A stretch of 54,100 bases of DNA from Nitrobacter sp. 62-13 (GTDB lineage: Bacteria; Pseudomonadota; Alphaproteobacteria; Rhizobiales; Xanthobacteraceae): NCBI RefSeq assembly GCF_001896955.1, contig NZ_MKRN01000203.1, positions 1 to 54,100 of the forward strand. The letters are read 5' to 3'. Below, in pieces: positions 1-10,700 of this stretch (position 1 is its first letter; each line of letters opens with the position of its first letter). Under the pieces are notes generated by a model. It worked only from the letters and a program-made list of their open reading frames with translations, searched no databases and was not told the origin of the DNA. Position numbers and translations under genes: made by a program.

Positions 1-31
1 CCAAGGTCAGGACAACTTTGCGCATAGTCAT
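1..31 (-). CDS. 5' end of a protein truncated by the window edge (MTMRKVVLTL...)
   Basis: Reverse complement reads GGAG-tatcga-ATGACTATGCGCAAAGTTGTCCTGACCTTGG: RBS-like GGAG followed by ATG and an open frame to the edge. Confidence 0.4.
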   Translation of the reverse strand, partial: MTMRKVVLTL

Positions 32-168
32 TCGATACTCCTTTTGAATGGGATGCCCTGCGAACAACTCCGCGCTGCGCTGCTCCGTTCCGAATGAAAG
101 CGTCACTGGAACCTGTGAACCAATCTCATCTGCAAACGTTGGCATCCCTTCTAGCGAAGGAGAAACTG

Positions 169-528
169 ATGGCTGTCGAAGCAAATACTGGAAACCTGAT
201 CTCCAGCGACAAAGAGTCGGGGAAAGCCATCTATGGTGCCGAAGACAAGAAGATAGGTTCCATAGAACACGTCATGATCGACAAGAGCACCGGAGAGATT
301 GCTTACGCCGTTCTGAGCTTCGGTGGGTTCATGGGAATTGGCAACGATCACTACCCGGTGCCGTGGAAAGTGCTCAGATATGACTCCGAGCTTGGCGGCT
401 ACCGCAGCGACATAAGCGGAAATCGGCTGAAGGGCGCACCGAAGCACGGCTCCGAGTTGTATGACTGGTCAGCCCGACGCGCAGAGCTGGACGACTACTA
501 CAACGATGTCGTGATACGTCCAGGCTAG
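169..528 (+). CDS. PRC-barrel domain-containing protein
   Basis: ORF MAVEANTGNLISSDKESGKAIYGAEDKKIGSIEHVMIDKSTGEIAYAVLSFGGFMGIGNDHYPVPW; GAAGGAG RBS just upstream of internal ATG at 169. Confidence 0.85.
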   Translation: MAVEANTGNLISSDKESGKAIYGAEDKKIGSIEHVMIDKSTGEIAYAVLSFGGFMGIGNDHYPVPWKVLRYDSELGGYRSDISGNRLKGAPKHGSELYDWSARRAELDDYYNDVVIRPG

Positions 529-611
529 ATCGCTTTGGATGAGATGCAGATGGACGGGCCAAGATTGTGGCCATTCCACTTTATGTCAGCAAGTCATGCT
601 AAGGAGGGATT

Positions 612-764
612 ATGGCAAAGATTGAAGACGGACATATCGTCGAGACTGCAAGAGAAGCGCGAGGAGCAGAACGCGGACCCACGGTACGTAACGTGTTGGT
701 CGCCGGAACTGGACTGGTCGTAGCTGCCTTCGTGATTGTTTACCTCGTGTACTTCGGAGCCTGA
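612..764 (+). CDS. Small (50 aa) single-TM membrane protein
   Basis: Hand translation MAKIEDGHIVETAREARGAERGPTVRNVLVAGTGLVVAAFVIVYLVYFGA*; AAGGAGG RBS at 601; terminator hairpin follows; below the ORF-track length cutoff. Confidence 0.7.
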   Translation: MAKIEDGHIVETAREARGAERGPTVRNVLVAGTGLVVAAFVIVYLVYFGA

Positions 765-796
765 GTCCAAACAGGGCTCCTCTCAACGTCAATTGA

Positions 797-824
797 CCCG
801 CCGGAATATCCGGCGGGTTTTTCT
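797..824 (+). terminator. Rho-independent terminator
   Basis: CCCGCCGG-AATAT-CCGGCGGG followed by TTTTTC. Confidence 0.85.
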
Positions 825-883
825 TGCGACCTGGGTATTTTCCGTGCGCAAACGTCGCGGATGCGTGCGGCAGGAGCCTGACG

Positions 884-1672
884 TTATTTCCCGCCCTTAA
901 GCACTTTGCGAACCGCATCGAAGGTTCGCTGTTCGTCTGGCTCTACCTGCTCGAACCAATGGCCGGGAGGATATTTGGCGATACGGCGAGCAAAAAACGA
1001 AGCGGGCTGCCATTCATCACGATTCATCTTTGTAAAAATAATGACGCCGCTATGCGTGAAGTACGACGGACCTGTAATGTCGCAATTCACCGAAAGCTGT
1101 AGCCGCCAAAGATCATCCTTCGCCATCTTTTCCGGCAGAACGACGTAGTCAAGCGAGACAGGGTTGCCGATCGTGCAACGTCCTTTCTTCAAAAGATCGC
1201 CCAGTCCACCCTGTGCGGTAGCGACAAAGTCGTAGTTGGACGCATCGTGCAGGAAGGCCACGTTGGGCTGCGGATATCCGTCCGCGATCTCGCGGGCAAT
1301 AAGCGACAGCGCAAAGGGTCGCCAGCCGAGTTCCATCGTCCTCACTCGGGCCGGCCCGAGTGACACCACACCATCGGCCGAAACGTCCCATGTAATTTCG
1401 TGTTCGTCGTCACGCGTGTCGCTTGGACTTCTGGCCCAGGAAAGGGACGCGAAATCGTCGGAACCATGCTTCTGTTCGCTGTCCCACTCTCTCGGGACGA
1501 AGTGGGCGACCTCGGAAACACGGGACAGTATCTCATCGATCGTCGCTCCGTCCTGGGCCCGCCAGGTCGTCTTGATGCGTTTTATAAAGGCGTCTTCTTC
1601 GGCATGCCCATAACCGAAAATTGCGCTTGCGATTACCAACGTAGCAAAGAGCAACGGCCAGCGATGAGTCAT
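884..1672 (-). CDS. Hypothetical secreted protein
   Basis: ORF starting MTHRWPLLFATLVIASAIFGYGHA (signal peptide-like). Confidence 0.6.
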   Translation of the reverse strand: MTHRWPLLFATLVIASAIFGYGHAEEDAFIKRIKTTWRAQDGATIDEILSRVSEVAHFVPREWDSEQKHGSDDFASLSWARSPSDTRDDEHEITWDVSADGVVSLGPARVRTMELGWRPFALSLIAREIADGYPQPNVAFLHDASNYDFVATAQGGLGDLLKKGRCTIGNPVSLDYVVLPEKMAKDDLWRLQLSVNCDITGPSYFTHSGVIIFTKMNRDEWQPASFFARRIAKYPPGHWFEQVEPDEQRTFDAVRKVLKGGK

Positions 1673-1810
1673 ACGGACTGTCCCAATCAATTTGCATCAT
1701 CCAAACATACGGGTGTCTTCTTACCCCTGTACAAATAGTCGCAGAGCGGTCATAGTCGACAACTGGCCCGAAGGGAGCGAAGTCAACAAGACAACACAAG
1801 AGGGAGGCAC

Positions 1811-2326
1811 GTGATGGACGAACACAACCACTCTAGTCGGTTGATCGGTGGCATTGTCATTCTCGCCGCGGTGTTTTTCGGCAGCGTGGGCTTGGTATGG
1901 AGTTCCGGCGCCCCGCTTCCGTCGAAAGCGATGGCAGAAGCTCCGCCGAAACCGAAAGCGGCAGTCGCCTCCGAAGCTGAGGTCGCCGGACTTGACAAGC
2001 GAATGGCCGCGCTCGAAGCCAAGGTGCAAGCTCCTGCCCCAGCCGTAGATACTTCGCAAATCGAGGCGCAGATCAAGGGACTGGAATCGCGGCTCGCCGC
2101 CATGCACACGCAACTGGGCACGTTCAAGGCGTCCGATTTCGACGCGCTCAGGACCAAGCTAGACAATGCCGGGACCACTCCGAAGTCTGTCAAGACGACC
2201 ATCGAGTCGCTCCAGACGGATGTAGGAAACCTGCGGACACGCTTCGATCAGCTTTCGCAACAGGTCGCGTCCGAGACAGCATCGGAGAGCAAATCAAGCT
2301 CGCATAAATCGCATTCAAAGAGATAG
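1811..2326 (+). CDS. Membrane-anchored coiled-coil protein
   Basis: ORF with one N-terminal TM segment (GGIVILAAVFFGSVGLVW), A/P/K-rich linker and heptad-like coiled coil; RBS GAGGGAGG. Confidence 0.65.
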   Translation: MMDEHNHSSRLIGGIVILAAVFFGSVGLVWSSGAPLPSKAMAEAPPKPKAAVASEAEVAGLDKRMAALEAKVQAPAPAVDTSQIEAQIKGLESRLAAMHTQLGTFKASDFDALRTKLDNAGTTPKSVKTTIESLQTDVGNLRTRFDQLSQQVASETASESKSSSHKSHSKR

Positions 2327-2394
2327 TGCAGTCATCTTCGCCGCGAAGTCACGGCCCGTCAGAGCGATTCCAAATTGAAATGGATCGCGAGCCT

Positions 2395-2423
2395 CCCCGC
2401 TTCTGATTTCATCAGAAGCGGGG
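2395..2423 (+). terminator. Terminator hairpin
   Basis: CCCCGCTTCTGAT-TTC-ATCAGAAGCGGGG perfect 13-bp stem, T-rich sequence downstream. Confidence 0.7.
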
Positions 2424-2662
2424 CTCAATGATTTTATTTGCGTTTTGAGGATGAGGTCGGCCTATCCGGGGGATCCGCTCGAGGACATGCGTCCCTCAGA
2501 AACAGGCGTCCCTCAGAAAAACGGCTGCACGACGAACCCGCCGCCGCTGACTGACGTCGCTGGGCCAATGCACTGGCATCGACCGGAAAACTGAGTTCCC
2601 GAGGTTGTCGGGACAATTGCCTTGCGCTATAAGTTTCCATATTAGGAAACTATTGGCGCGCC

Positions 2663-3343
2663 ATGACGCTCACGCTCTACATGCACCCGCTGGCCTCGTT
2701 CTGCCACAAGGTGCTGATCGGACTATACGAAAACGGAACCGCTTTCGAGAGTCAGACAGTCGATTTCGCAGATTCTGGCTCGGCGGCCGCTCATCTCGAA
2801 CGATGGCCGGTGGGAAAGATCCCGGTCCTCCATGACAGTGTGACAGGGCGCATCGTCCCGGAGACCAGCATCATCATCGAGTACCTGCAGGCACACTACC
2901 CGGGACCTGTTCGGCTGCTGCCCAGCGATGCCGAGCAGCAATTACAGGTGCGTCTGTGGGATCGCTTTTTCGATCTCTATGTGAGTGTGCCGATGCAGAA
3001 GATCGTCACGGACAAAATCCGTCCGGCGAATGCAAGCGATCCTCTTGGTGTTGGCGAAGCGAGATCGACGCTCGACCAGGCCTACTCGATGATCGAAGAC
3101 CAAATTCGGGACAAGCACTGGACCACCGGCGACGACTTCACCATGGCGGACTGTTCGGCTTTGCCTGCACTCTTCTTCGCGTCCATCGTCCATCCGTTTT
3201 CCCGCGACCAGCGACATGTGGCCGCATATCTGGAGCGCCTGATGCAGCGTCCGTCAGCCAGCCGCGTGATCGCCGAAGCTCGGCCCTACTTTGCCCTGTT
3301 CCCCTTCCGGGACGCGATGCCGAAGCATTACCTTCAAACGTAG
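2663..3343 (+). CDS. Glutathione S-transferase family protein
   Basis: MTLTLYMHPLASFCHKVLIGLYENGTAFE... thioredoxin-like N-domain with PETSIIIEYL motif. Confidence 0.9.
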   Translation: MTLTLYMHPLASFCHKVLIGLYENGTAFESQTVDFADSGSAAAHLERWPVGKIPVLHDSVTGRIVPETSIIIEYLQAHYPGPVRLLPSDAEQQLQVRLWDRFFDLYVSVPMQKIVTDKIRPANASDPLGVGEARSTLDQAYSMIEDQIRDKHWTTGDDFTMADCSALPALFFASIVHPFSRDQRHVAAYLERLMQRPSASRVIAEARPYFALFPFRDAMPKHYLQT

Positions 3344-3345
3344 CG

Positions 3346-3690
3346 GTGACCGCTTTGCCCGCGGCCGGCTTCGATCGGGTATTCCACGCTCTCTCCGATC
3401 CATATCGAAGGGAGTTCGTCGAGCAGCTTGCCAAGGGCCCTGCTTCCGTGAAGGAACTGGCAGCGTCGGCCGATGTGGGCCTGCCCGCGGTTCTCAAGCA
3501 CCTGCGCGTCCTTGAGGAGGGCGGCATCGTGGTCTCCCAGAAAGTCGGACGGGTTCGGACTTATCGTATGCGACAGGACGCCTTTCACGCGATCAACGGT
3601 TGGATCGAACAGCGACATGCGGAGATGAACGCCGCCTTCGACCGATTATCGTCGTTGATGGCGGAAGTGCCCGAAGAAAAGGATCATTGA
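3346..3690 (+). CDS. ArsR-type HTH transcriptional regulator
   Basis: Likely GTG start in the 2956-3690 frame; VFHALSDPYRREFVEQLAKGPASVKELAASADVGLPAVLKHLRVLEEGGIV is a canonical winged HTH. Confidence 0.85.
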   Translation: MTALPAAGFDRVFHALSDPYRREFVEQLAKGPASVKELAASADVGLPAVLKHLRVLEEGGIVVSQKVGRVRTYRMRQDAFHAINGWIEQRHAEMNAAFDRLSSLMAEVPEEKDH

Positions 3691-4172
3691 TGGGCGTCAG
3701 TGTGGATCATCGTACGTTCGTCATCACGCGCGATCTACCCGGTGGAACGGGGCACGCGTTCCGTTTCTGGTCGGATCACCGGTTGAAGCGGCTCTGGAGC
3801 GCCTGTCATCCCGATTGGCAAGTTACCGAAGACCATTTCGATTTCAGGATGGGCGGCAGCGAGCGGCTGATCTGGCGAACTCCCAGTGGTACAGAGCATG
3901 CGATGCTCGCCCACTACCTCGACATCTCACCCCGCCAGCGCATCGTCTACGCCTACGCGATGCGCTCGGGCGAAAGAAGCATCTCATCCTCCCTGGTGAC
4001 GGTCGAGTTTACGGGAGCGGCCGGCGGGACGATTATGACGTTCACAGAGCAGGCCGTTTTCAACGACGCCAGGGATGGCGACTTTCGCGAGAGCGGCACC
4101 GGCGTTGGATTCGAACGCCTCCGTGAGGTCATGGCCGCGTCGTTGATGCGCGGAGCAGCTTCGGCTGAGTGA
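3690..4172 (+). CDS. SRPBCC / AHSA1-like domain protein
   Basis: Start overlaps the upstream stop (TGATG); MGVSVDHRTFVITRDLPGGTGHAFRFWSDHRLKRLWSA...; typical partner of ArsR regulators. Confidence 0.85.
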   Translation: MGVSVDHRTFVITRDLPGGTGHAFRFWSDHRLKRLWSACHPDWQVTEDHFDFRMGGSERLIWRTPSGTEHAMLAHYLDISPRQRIVYAYAMRSGERSISSSLVTVEFTGAAGGTIMTFTEQAVFNDARDGDFRESGTGVGFERLREVMAASLMRGAASAE

Positions 4173-4483
4173 TCCCATGCCCTGTTAAGGGAAACGAGCG
4201 AAATTTTCAGCGCAAGTCACGCATGGTCCGGAAGTTGATCGCGACGAGCCGCCTTCGCCATGAGAGGACCTTCCCTCGTCGTCAGTACACGATCCCATCG
4301 GCGCACCGTGAAGTAAAGGTTAAGAAGAATATCCTGTCTCCGAGGTTCGCTGCACCGGCGTGATGCGTCGCACCTTGTCGCTATCTCAAAGTTCCTCATG
4401 CGCTGTCGCATTGACGCGCTCACGCCCTCTTTGACATAATGGCGCCGGGACAAGACAAAATGCCGGGTTAAGAGCGGAACACC

Positions 4484-4834
4484 ATGAAAAATGGGCTGTA
4501 TTCGGTTCATGTCGCCTTGCTTGACGGGCGTGTGGGCAAAGGCAGCGGAGTCGTGATGTTTCGCGACGGCAAGATCCTCGGCGGCGATGCCTATCTGTTC
4601 TATACCGGCAGTTATTTCACAAAAAGCGACGGTACGTTCAGGGGCGAGGTTCTGGTCCAGTGCCACACGCCGAGCCCTGACGGAAACCTGCTGTTCAGCA
4701 GCACTGAACCCGTGGGCGTCGGCGTGACCGGCACATTCACCGATACGACCGGCACGATGAACGGCACGGCTCTGGTCGGAAAGGCCAGCCAGATTTTTCA
4801 GGCGACGCTGCGCAAATTGGCCGATACGGACTGA
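4484..4834 (+). CDS. GrlR-like regulatory protein
   Basis: MKNGLYSVHVALLDGRVGKGSGVVMFRDGKILGGDAYLFYTGSY... matches GrlR family organisation. Confidence 0.75.
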   Translation: MKNGLYSVHVALLDGRVGKGSGVVMFRDGKILGGDAYLFYTGSYFTKSDGTFRGEVLVQCHTPSPDGNLLFSSTEPVGVGVTGTFTDTTGTMNGTALVGKASQIFQATLRKLADTD

Positions 4835-4931
4835 CGCTCCGACGCTCGCGATTTTGAGGCCAAAGTCCATCGCACGCACCTTCGCTGCGCATTTGCCGCG
4901 AACAACGCTGGGTATACGCAAGTCCGGGCTG

Positions 4932-7613
4932 CTACTCCGCTGCCAGCTCCATCGGAGCGATGCGTGGCAAAACGATGCGAATCCGCGTGCCCTCTCCGGA
5001 TCCCGAGTCGAGATCGAGGCGCCCGCCGAGACGGTTCGTCACGATGTTGTAAACGATATGCAAGCCGAGACCGGTGCCACCCTGATCGCGCCGCGTGGTA
5101 AAGAACGGGTCGAAAGCCTTGCGCCGGACATCGGGACTCATGCCGCATCCGTTATCGGAAAACAGGATCTCGACATTGTCCTGGTTGACTTCCCGTACGT
5201 TGATATCAACCGCGCCGCCCTCGCCGTCCGGAAACGCATGCGCCAACGAGTTGAGAAACAGATTGGTGAGCACCTGCCCGTAAGGGCCGGGATAGCTGTT
5301 CATCATAAGATTGGGTTCGCAATCGACGGTCAGCGTCACGTTTTGTTTGCGCAGGCCCGGACGCAGACTCATGACGACCTGCTCGGTGAGTTCGCCGAGG
5401 TCGAAAATCCGCTTGTCCGAATAATTACGATCGGCGGCAACCTGCTTGAACGATTGAACCAGTTCGGCCGCGCGATTGAGATTGGCGACAAGCTGCGAGG
5501 CCGCATCGCGATTGGTCGCGACAAAATCGTTCAGGCTCGAGCGCCGCAGCTCGCCGCGTTCGACTTCCTCGGCGAACACCGCGATCTTGCGCTCCAGGGA
5601 CGACGCTACTGTCAGGCTGATGCCGACAGGATTGTTGACTTCGTGAGCGACGCCCGCCACGAGACGGCCGAGCGCCGCGAGTTTCTCCGCCTCGATCAAC
5701 GAGTTCTGGGTCTCGCGCAGGTTGCGCAGCGCCGCTTCGGCCGCATCCTTGGCCTGCCGCATTTCCTGCTCGTTGCGCTTGCGGTCGGCGATGTCGAGCG
5801 CGACCGTGACGATGTTCTCGATACGACCATCGGCACCACGGATCGGCAGCTTGTTGACCAGCCATTGTCGCATCGCGCCCGACGAATCCTCGTATTCCTC
5901 TTCGTAGAAGCCAAGCTCCTTGCCGCTCTCAAGAACACGCTTGTCGTTTTCGTCGGTCTTGGCAGCTCCGTAACGCGACATCAGATCGCTCGTCGTTCGG
6001 CCGATCGCATCTGCGGGCTCGATCCCGAAGATGCCTGCCATGTAACGGTTCATCAGCACATAACGCAGGTCGGCGTTCTTGACGTTGATCACCGCCGGCA
6101 CGGTGTCGACGACGAGTTGCAGCACGCGCCGTCCTTCCGCGATCGCCTCCTCGGCCCGCCGCTGGTCAGTAATGTCGCGAACCACGCCTTCATAGCGAAC
6201 GATAAGACCGTTCTCATCGCGCACGGCGGTCGCGCTGTCGGAAAGCCAGAGAATGCTGCCGTCGCGGTGACGGACCTGATACTCGAACTCGCGAACCGTC
6301 CCCTCGCGTTCCATCCGCAACTGGTATTCAACGCGCGCCTTCGGGTCGATATAGATCGTCTGCGCGATATCGCCGATATCGCGGATCAGATCTTCTGACG
6401 TGTCATAGCCCATGATCCGCGCCAACGCCGGATTGGCGTCAAGCAATTGACCGGCCGGCGTCGTGACATAGATGCCATCGACCGATCCTTCGAACAGCTT
6501 GCGGTAGCTCTCCTCGGCGAGCCGCTGCTCGGAGAGCGCGCGAACGGCAGCTTCCCGCGCCGAGTCGGCTTCAGCAAGCGTCCGGCGAAACACTTCGGCG
6601 GCGCGCGCGATATCGCCGATCTCGTTATCGACGTGCGTTGCGGGAATCGAGGTTTCCTTTTCGCCGCCCGCCACTCTCCGGATCGCTCGCGCGATGGCCT
6701 TCAAGGGCCGGATCGTGCGCCGCACCACGAACATGGCGGCAAGCAAGCCGATTATGATTCCCGCACTGCCGAAAACGATGCTCTGCCATTTGGTTTCGGC
6801 TAGCGTCCGCGCGAAATCGCGCGACAGCACCTGCTCGCGCTGCGCGCTGAGTTCGCGCAACAATTTGGTGACCCGGCCGATCAGCCTGCCTTCGGTGCCC
6901 AACACATCCCGGTCGATATCAGCGATCTGACGCTCCCGCAGGGATATTGCGATAACGGCGTCGGCATAGGCCTCGACGGCATCACGTACCGCAGGTGTGC
7001 CGATCCGGATGGCGCGCATCTTTTCCGCCGATTGCTCTGCAGCAGCGGGGTCATGCCCGAGCAGGGCTGCGGCGACATCGCTCTGGGCCCGAAACAACGT
7101 TTTTGAGGCCAACTGATCGGCAGCCTGCTCGGTTACGGCTTCGAGCTTCTCGCGAAGCCGGGGGAGAGTTTCGATCAACTGCGCGCGGCTTGCGATCAGG
7201 TCACTCACCCGGGCGATACCGCTACGGTAAGCTTCCAACCGTGTCGTAACGCCGTCGATCATCTCCTGCTGTTCCGGCGCAAGCTCGATGCGGGTCTTCT
7301 TGAGCACCTCATTGAGCGATGATGCGGCTCCCCACACCTGGCCGGACTGCGCGCCGGGATCGGTGACGTAGTCTCGCGCTGCAAGACGAAGCTCGTTCAT
7401 GCGGCGATCGATTTCCTCGGCAAGGTCGCCGACCTTGTCCAGCCGCTGCAACTCGGCGAAGGTATTATCGAGATGACGGGTCGCGACAACATTGGCCACG
7501 CTGGTTATCGCGATGATCGACAGCACCAGCAAAAATCCGCCGAAGGTAATCTGACCGATCGACAGCGATGACGATCGCATCCGCTGAACAAGTGCTCCGA
7601 ACCTGGATTGCAT
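4932..7613 (-). CDS. Hybrid-sensor-type histidine kinase (TM, HAMP, two PAS/PAC, HisKA-like, HATPase)
   Basis: 893 aa; PAS motifs, VAGVAHEVNNPVGISLTVASSLE H-box, DNGCGMSPDVRRKAFDPFFTTRRDQGGTGLGLHIV. Confidence 0.9.
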   Translation of the reverse strand: MQSRFGALVQRMRSSSLSIGQITFGGFLLVLSIIAITSVANVVATRHLDNTFAELQRLDKVGDLAEEIDRRMNELRLAARDYVTDPGAQSGQVWGAASSLNEVLKKTRIELAPEQQEMIDGVTTRLEAYRSGIARVSDLIASRAQLIETLPRLREKLEAVTEQAADQLASKTLFRAQSDVAAALLGHDPAAAEQSAEKMRAIRIGTPAVRDAVEAYADAVIAISLRERQIADIDRDVLGTEGRLIGRVTKLLRELSAQREQVLSRDFARTLAETKWQSIVFGSAGIIIGLLAAMFVVRRTIRPLKAIARAIRRVAGGEKETSIPATHVDNEIGDIARAAEVFRRTLAEADSAREAAVRALSEQRLAEESYRKLFEGSVDGIYVTTPAGQLLDANPALARIMGYDTSEDLIRDIGDIAQTIYIDPKARVEYQLRMEREGTVREFEYQVRHRDGSILWLSDSATAVRDENGLIVRYEGVVRDITDQRRAEEAIAEGRRVLQLVVDTVPAVINVKNADLRYVLMNRYMAGIFGIEPADAIGRTTSDLMSRYGAAKTDENDKRVLESGKELGFYEEEYEDSSGAMRQWLVNKLPIRGADGRIENIVTVALDIADRKRNEQEMRQAKDAAEAALRNLRETQNSLIEAEKLAALGRLVAGVAHEVNNPVGISLTVASSLERKIAVFAEEVERGELRRSSLNDFVATNRDAASQLVANLNRAAELVQSFKQVAADRNYSDKRIFDLGELTEQVVMSLRPGLRKQNVTLTVDCEPNLMMNSYPGPYGQVLTNLFLNSLAHAFPDGEGGAVDINVREVNQDNVEILFSDNGCGMSPDVRRKAFDPFFTTRRDQGGTGLGLHIVYNIVTNRLGGRLDLDSGSGEGTRIRIVLPRIAPMELAAE

Positions 7614-7762
7614 GGCGCTTTGGACCGCCCTCCCGACGGTTCAATATAGGCCGGATTGCCGCTGCGGGAAACATCGAGTCGTTGTTAACCCGGCGGGGCA
7701 ACCGCCACGTTAATATTTGGGAGAACCGGCGCGCGTCCTTGGAGAGCTACGCCGCCGTCGTC

Positions 7763-10700
7763 TTATTCCGCGGCGATCTGCCGTGGCGCCGGTGGAGTGT
7801 CCGCAAGCTCGCGCATTAACTCCGAATGGCGAATCCTGGCGCCGGCCACCGCCATTTCCTTGACCGGACCGTAGCCGCGAATGCGATCCGGCAGCGACAG
7901 CAACTCGACCGCGCCCTCGGCATTGGCCGGCGAAAGCCTGTCCAGAACGAAGGCGACGTCCTTCTCGTACCCTGCGATCAGATCGCGCTCCAGCCTGCGC
8001 TCGGCGCTATAGCTGAACACATCGAAGGCGGTACCGCGCAGGCCCTTCATCTTCGCCAGCAGACGGAAGGCCGGCATCATCCGTGACCCGCTATATGACT
8101 TTTTGACAGGGCGCCCGAGCGCATCCGTCTTGCTGGAAAACATCGGCGGCGCGAGATGGAAGCTGATCTTGTAGTCGCCCTCGAACTGATCGCCAAGCTG
8201 CTTTTCGAAGTGGCCGTCGGTGTAGAGCCGCGCCACCTCGTACTCGTCCTTGTAGGCGAGCAGCTTTGCGTAATTGACGGCGACCGCCCGCGGCAACGCG
8301 TCGCCATAACCGCCTTGCACCGCCACGTTCCTGACGCGATCGACCATCACGCGATATTTCTCCGCAAGCCTTCTATTCTGGTAGTCGGCAAGATAGGCCG
8401 AGCGGTGCGCGACAATCTCGTCGAGCGACATCTGTTCGAGCGTCTTCACCGCTTTCGGCTCGTCATTTCCCTTCATCATCTCCGTGAGGCGCGCAGAGTC
8501 GATCACTGCAAGCCGTCCGAGCCGAAACGCCTCGATATTCATCTTGACCGCGACGCCGTTCACCCCGATCGCCTGCTCGATCGCTTCCGCCGTCAGCGGC
8601 AGCAGGCCTTTCTGATAGGCATATCCCATCATCATCATGTTGGTGGCAATGGAGTCGCCGAGCAATAACTCGGCCGGCGTGGTGAAGTCCATGAAAGTCG
8701 CGTCCTTGCATAGCGCCGTTTCAAGGACGCGGCCGACCTTGCCGCTTTGAAAATTGAAGTCCCGGTTGAGGACGAAATCCGCGGTCGGAATAAGATGGGT
8801 GTTGATGACGCCATGCGTGCGGCTCGACTCGCATAGCGTCATCGTGTCCTTGGCCGCCGCAACCACCTCATCGGCGGCGATGACAAGATCGGCGGTACCG
8901 GTGACGATCCGCGAACAGGTTACCTCGGCAGGATTCCGCGACAACCGGACATGGCTCAGAACCGCACCGCCCTTCTGGGCGAGGCCGGACATGTCCAGGA
9001 TCATGCTGGCCTTGCCTTCGATATGCGCGGCCATGCCGAGCAGTGCGCCGATGGTCAGCACGCCCGTGCCGCCGACGCCTCCGACCGCAATGTTGTACGG
9101 CTGCTCCAGCGATGGCCGCGACGGCGGTTCCGGCAGTTCTCCGATCGCGCCGAGATCCGCTGGCGCACGCTGGCGCAGGTGACCGCCGTCGACCGTAACG
9201 AACGACGGGCAGAAGCCCTTGATGCAGGAATAATCCTTGTTGCACGACGACTGGTTGATGGTGCGCTTGCGTCCCATCTCGGTCTCGAGCGGCTCCACCG
9301 AAATGCAGTTCGACTGCACGGAGCAGTCGCCGCAGCCCTCGCAGACGGCCGGATTGATCAGAACGCGGCGCTGCGGATCTTCCATGGTGCCGCGTTTGCG
9401 TCGCCGGCGCTTCTCGGCGGCGCAGGTCTGCACGAACACGATCGCCGAAACGCCCTTGGTCTCCCGGCAGGTTTTCATGACCGTATCGAGGTCGTCGCGA
9501 TGCGCGGTTCGGGTCCCCGGCGCGATATCGGCGGCCGGGTAAGCGTCCGGATTTTCGGAGACGAGATAGATGTCGCGGACACCTTCGGCGTGAAGTTGAA
9601 AGGTGATCCGCTGCGGCGACAGATCGCCATCGACATGCTGGCCGCCAGTCATGGCGACGGCATCATTATAGAGAATCTTGTAGGTGATGTTCGCCTTGGA
9701 AGCGACCGCCTGGCGGATCGCGAGGCTTCCCGAATGGAAATAGGTGCCGTCGCCGAGATTGGCGAAGATGTGCTTCTCATTGGTGAACGGCGCAATTCCG
9801 ACCCACGGCGCGCCTTCGCCGCCCATGTGGGTAAAGGTTTCTGTATTGCGATCCATCCAGATCGCCATGTAGTGGCAACCGATGCCGGCGGTGGCGCGAC
9901 TGCCTTCGGGCACCTTGGTCGAGGTGTTGTGGGGGCAGCCCGAGCAGAAATAAGGCACGCGCGCGATCGGGGACGCCGCTTGCATTTGCGTAGCCTGCCG
10001 GCCGTTGAACCAGTCGGCCTTGGCGCGCAACATCTCGGCGATTTCCGGGTTGAGGTTCAAACGCAGCAACCGTTCGGTCAGCGATGTCGCCAGCGACGCG
10101 ACGCTCAATTCCTCCGCGAACGGCAGGAACCGCTTGTCGTGATCGTCCATTTTGCCGACGATGCGCGGCCGCACGTCGTCGCGCCAGTTGAACAACTCCT
10201 GCTTGACCTGGTTCTCGACGATTTCGCGGCGTTCCTCGACGATGAAGATTTCCTCGAGACCGACGGCGAATTCGCGCACGCCCTGCGGCTCCAGCGGCCA
10301 TGGCATGCCGATCTTGTAAAGTCGCAATCCGATCCGCGCGGCAATCTGCTCGGTGATTCCGAGTTCGCGCAACGCCTGCCGCATATCTTCGTAGCTTTTT
10401 CCGGACGCCATGATGCCGAACCGCGCGTGCGGCGAGTCCATGGTGATGCGGTTGATTCTGTTGGCGCGCGCGAACGCGACGGCGGCAAAACCCTTATAAT
10501 CCTGCAAGCGCCGGTCCTGATCGTAGCGATCGTCGGGCCAGCGCAGGTTCAGGCCGCCGCGCGGCATCTCGAAATCGGGCGGCATGACAAACGGTGTCAA
10601 TTCGTCGGCCAGGTCGATCTCGGCGGTGGTCTCAACCGTTTCGGTAACGACCTTCATCCCGACCCAGCAGCCGGAATAGCGCGACATTGCGATGCCAAGC

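Noticed and set aside
4854-6398. 514-aa + strand ORF opposite the PAS/HAMP histidine kinase
   Set aside because: Antisense to a highly conserved HATPase/PAS region; no recognisable protein features
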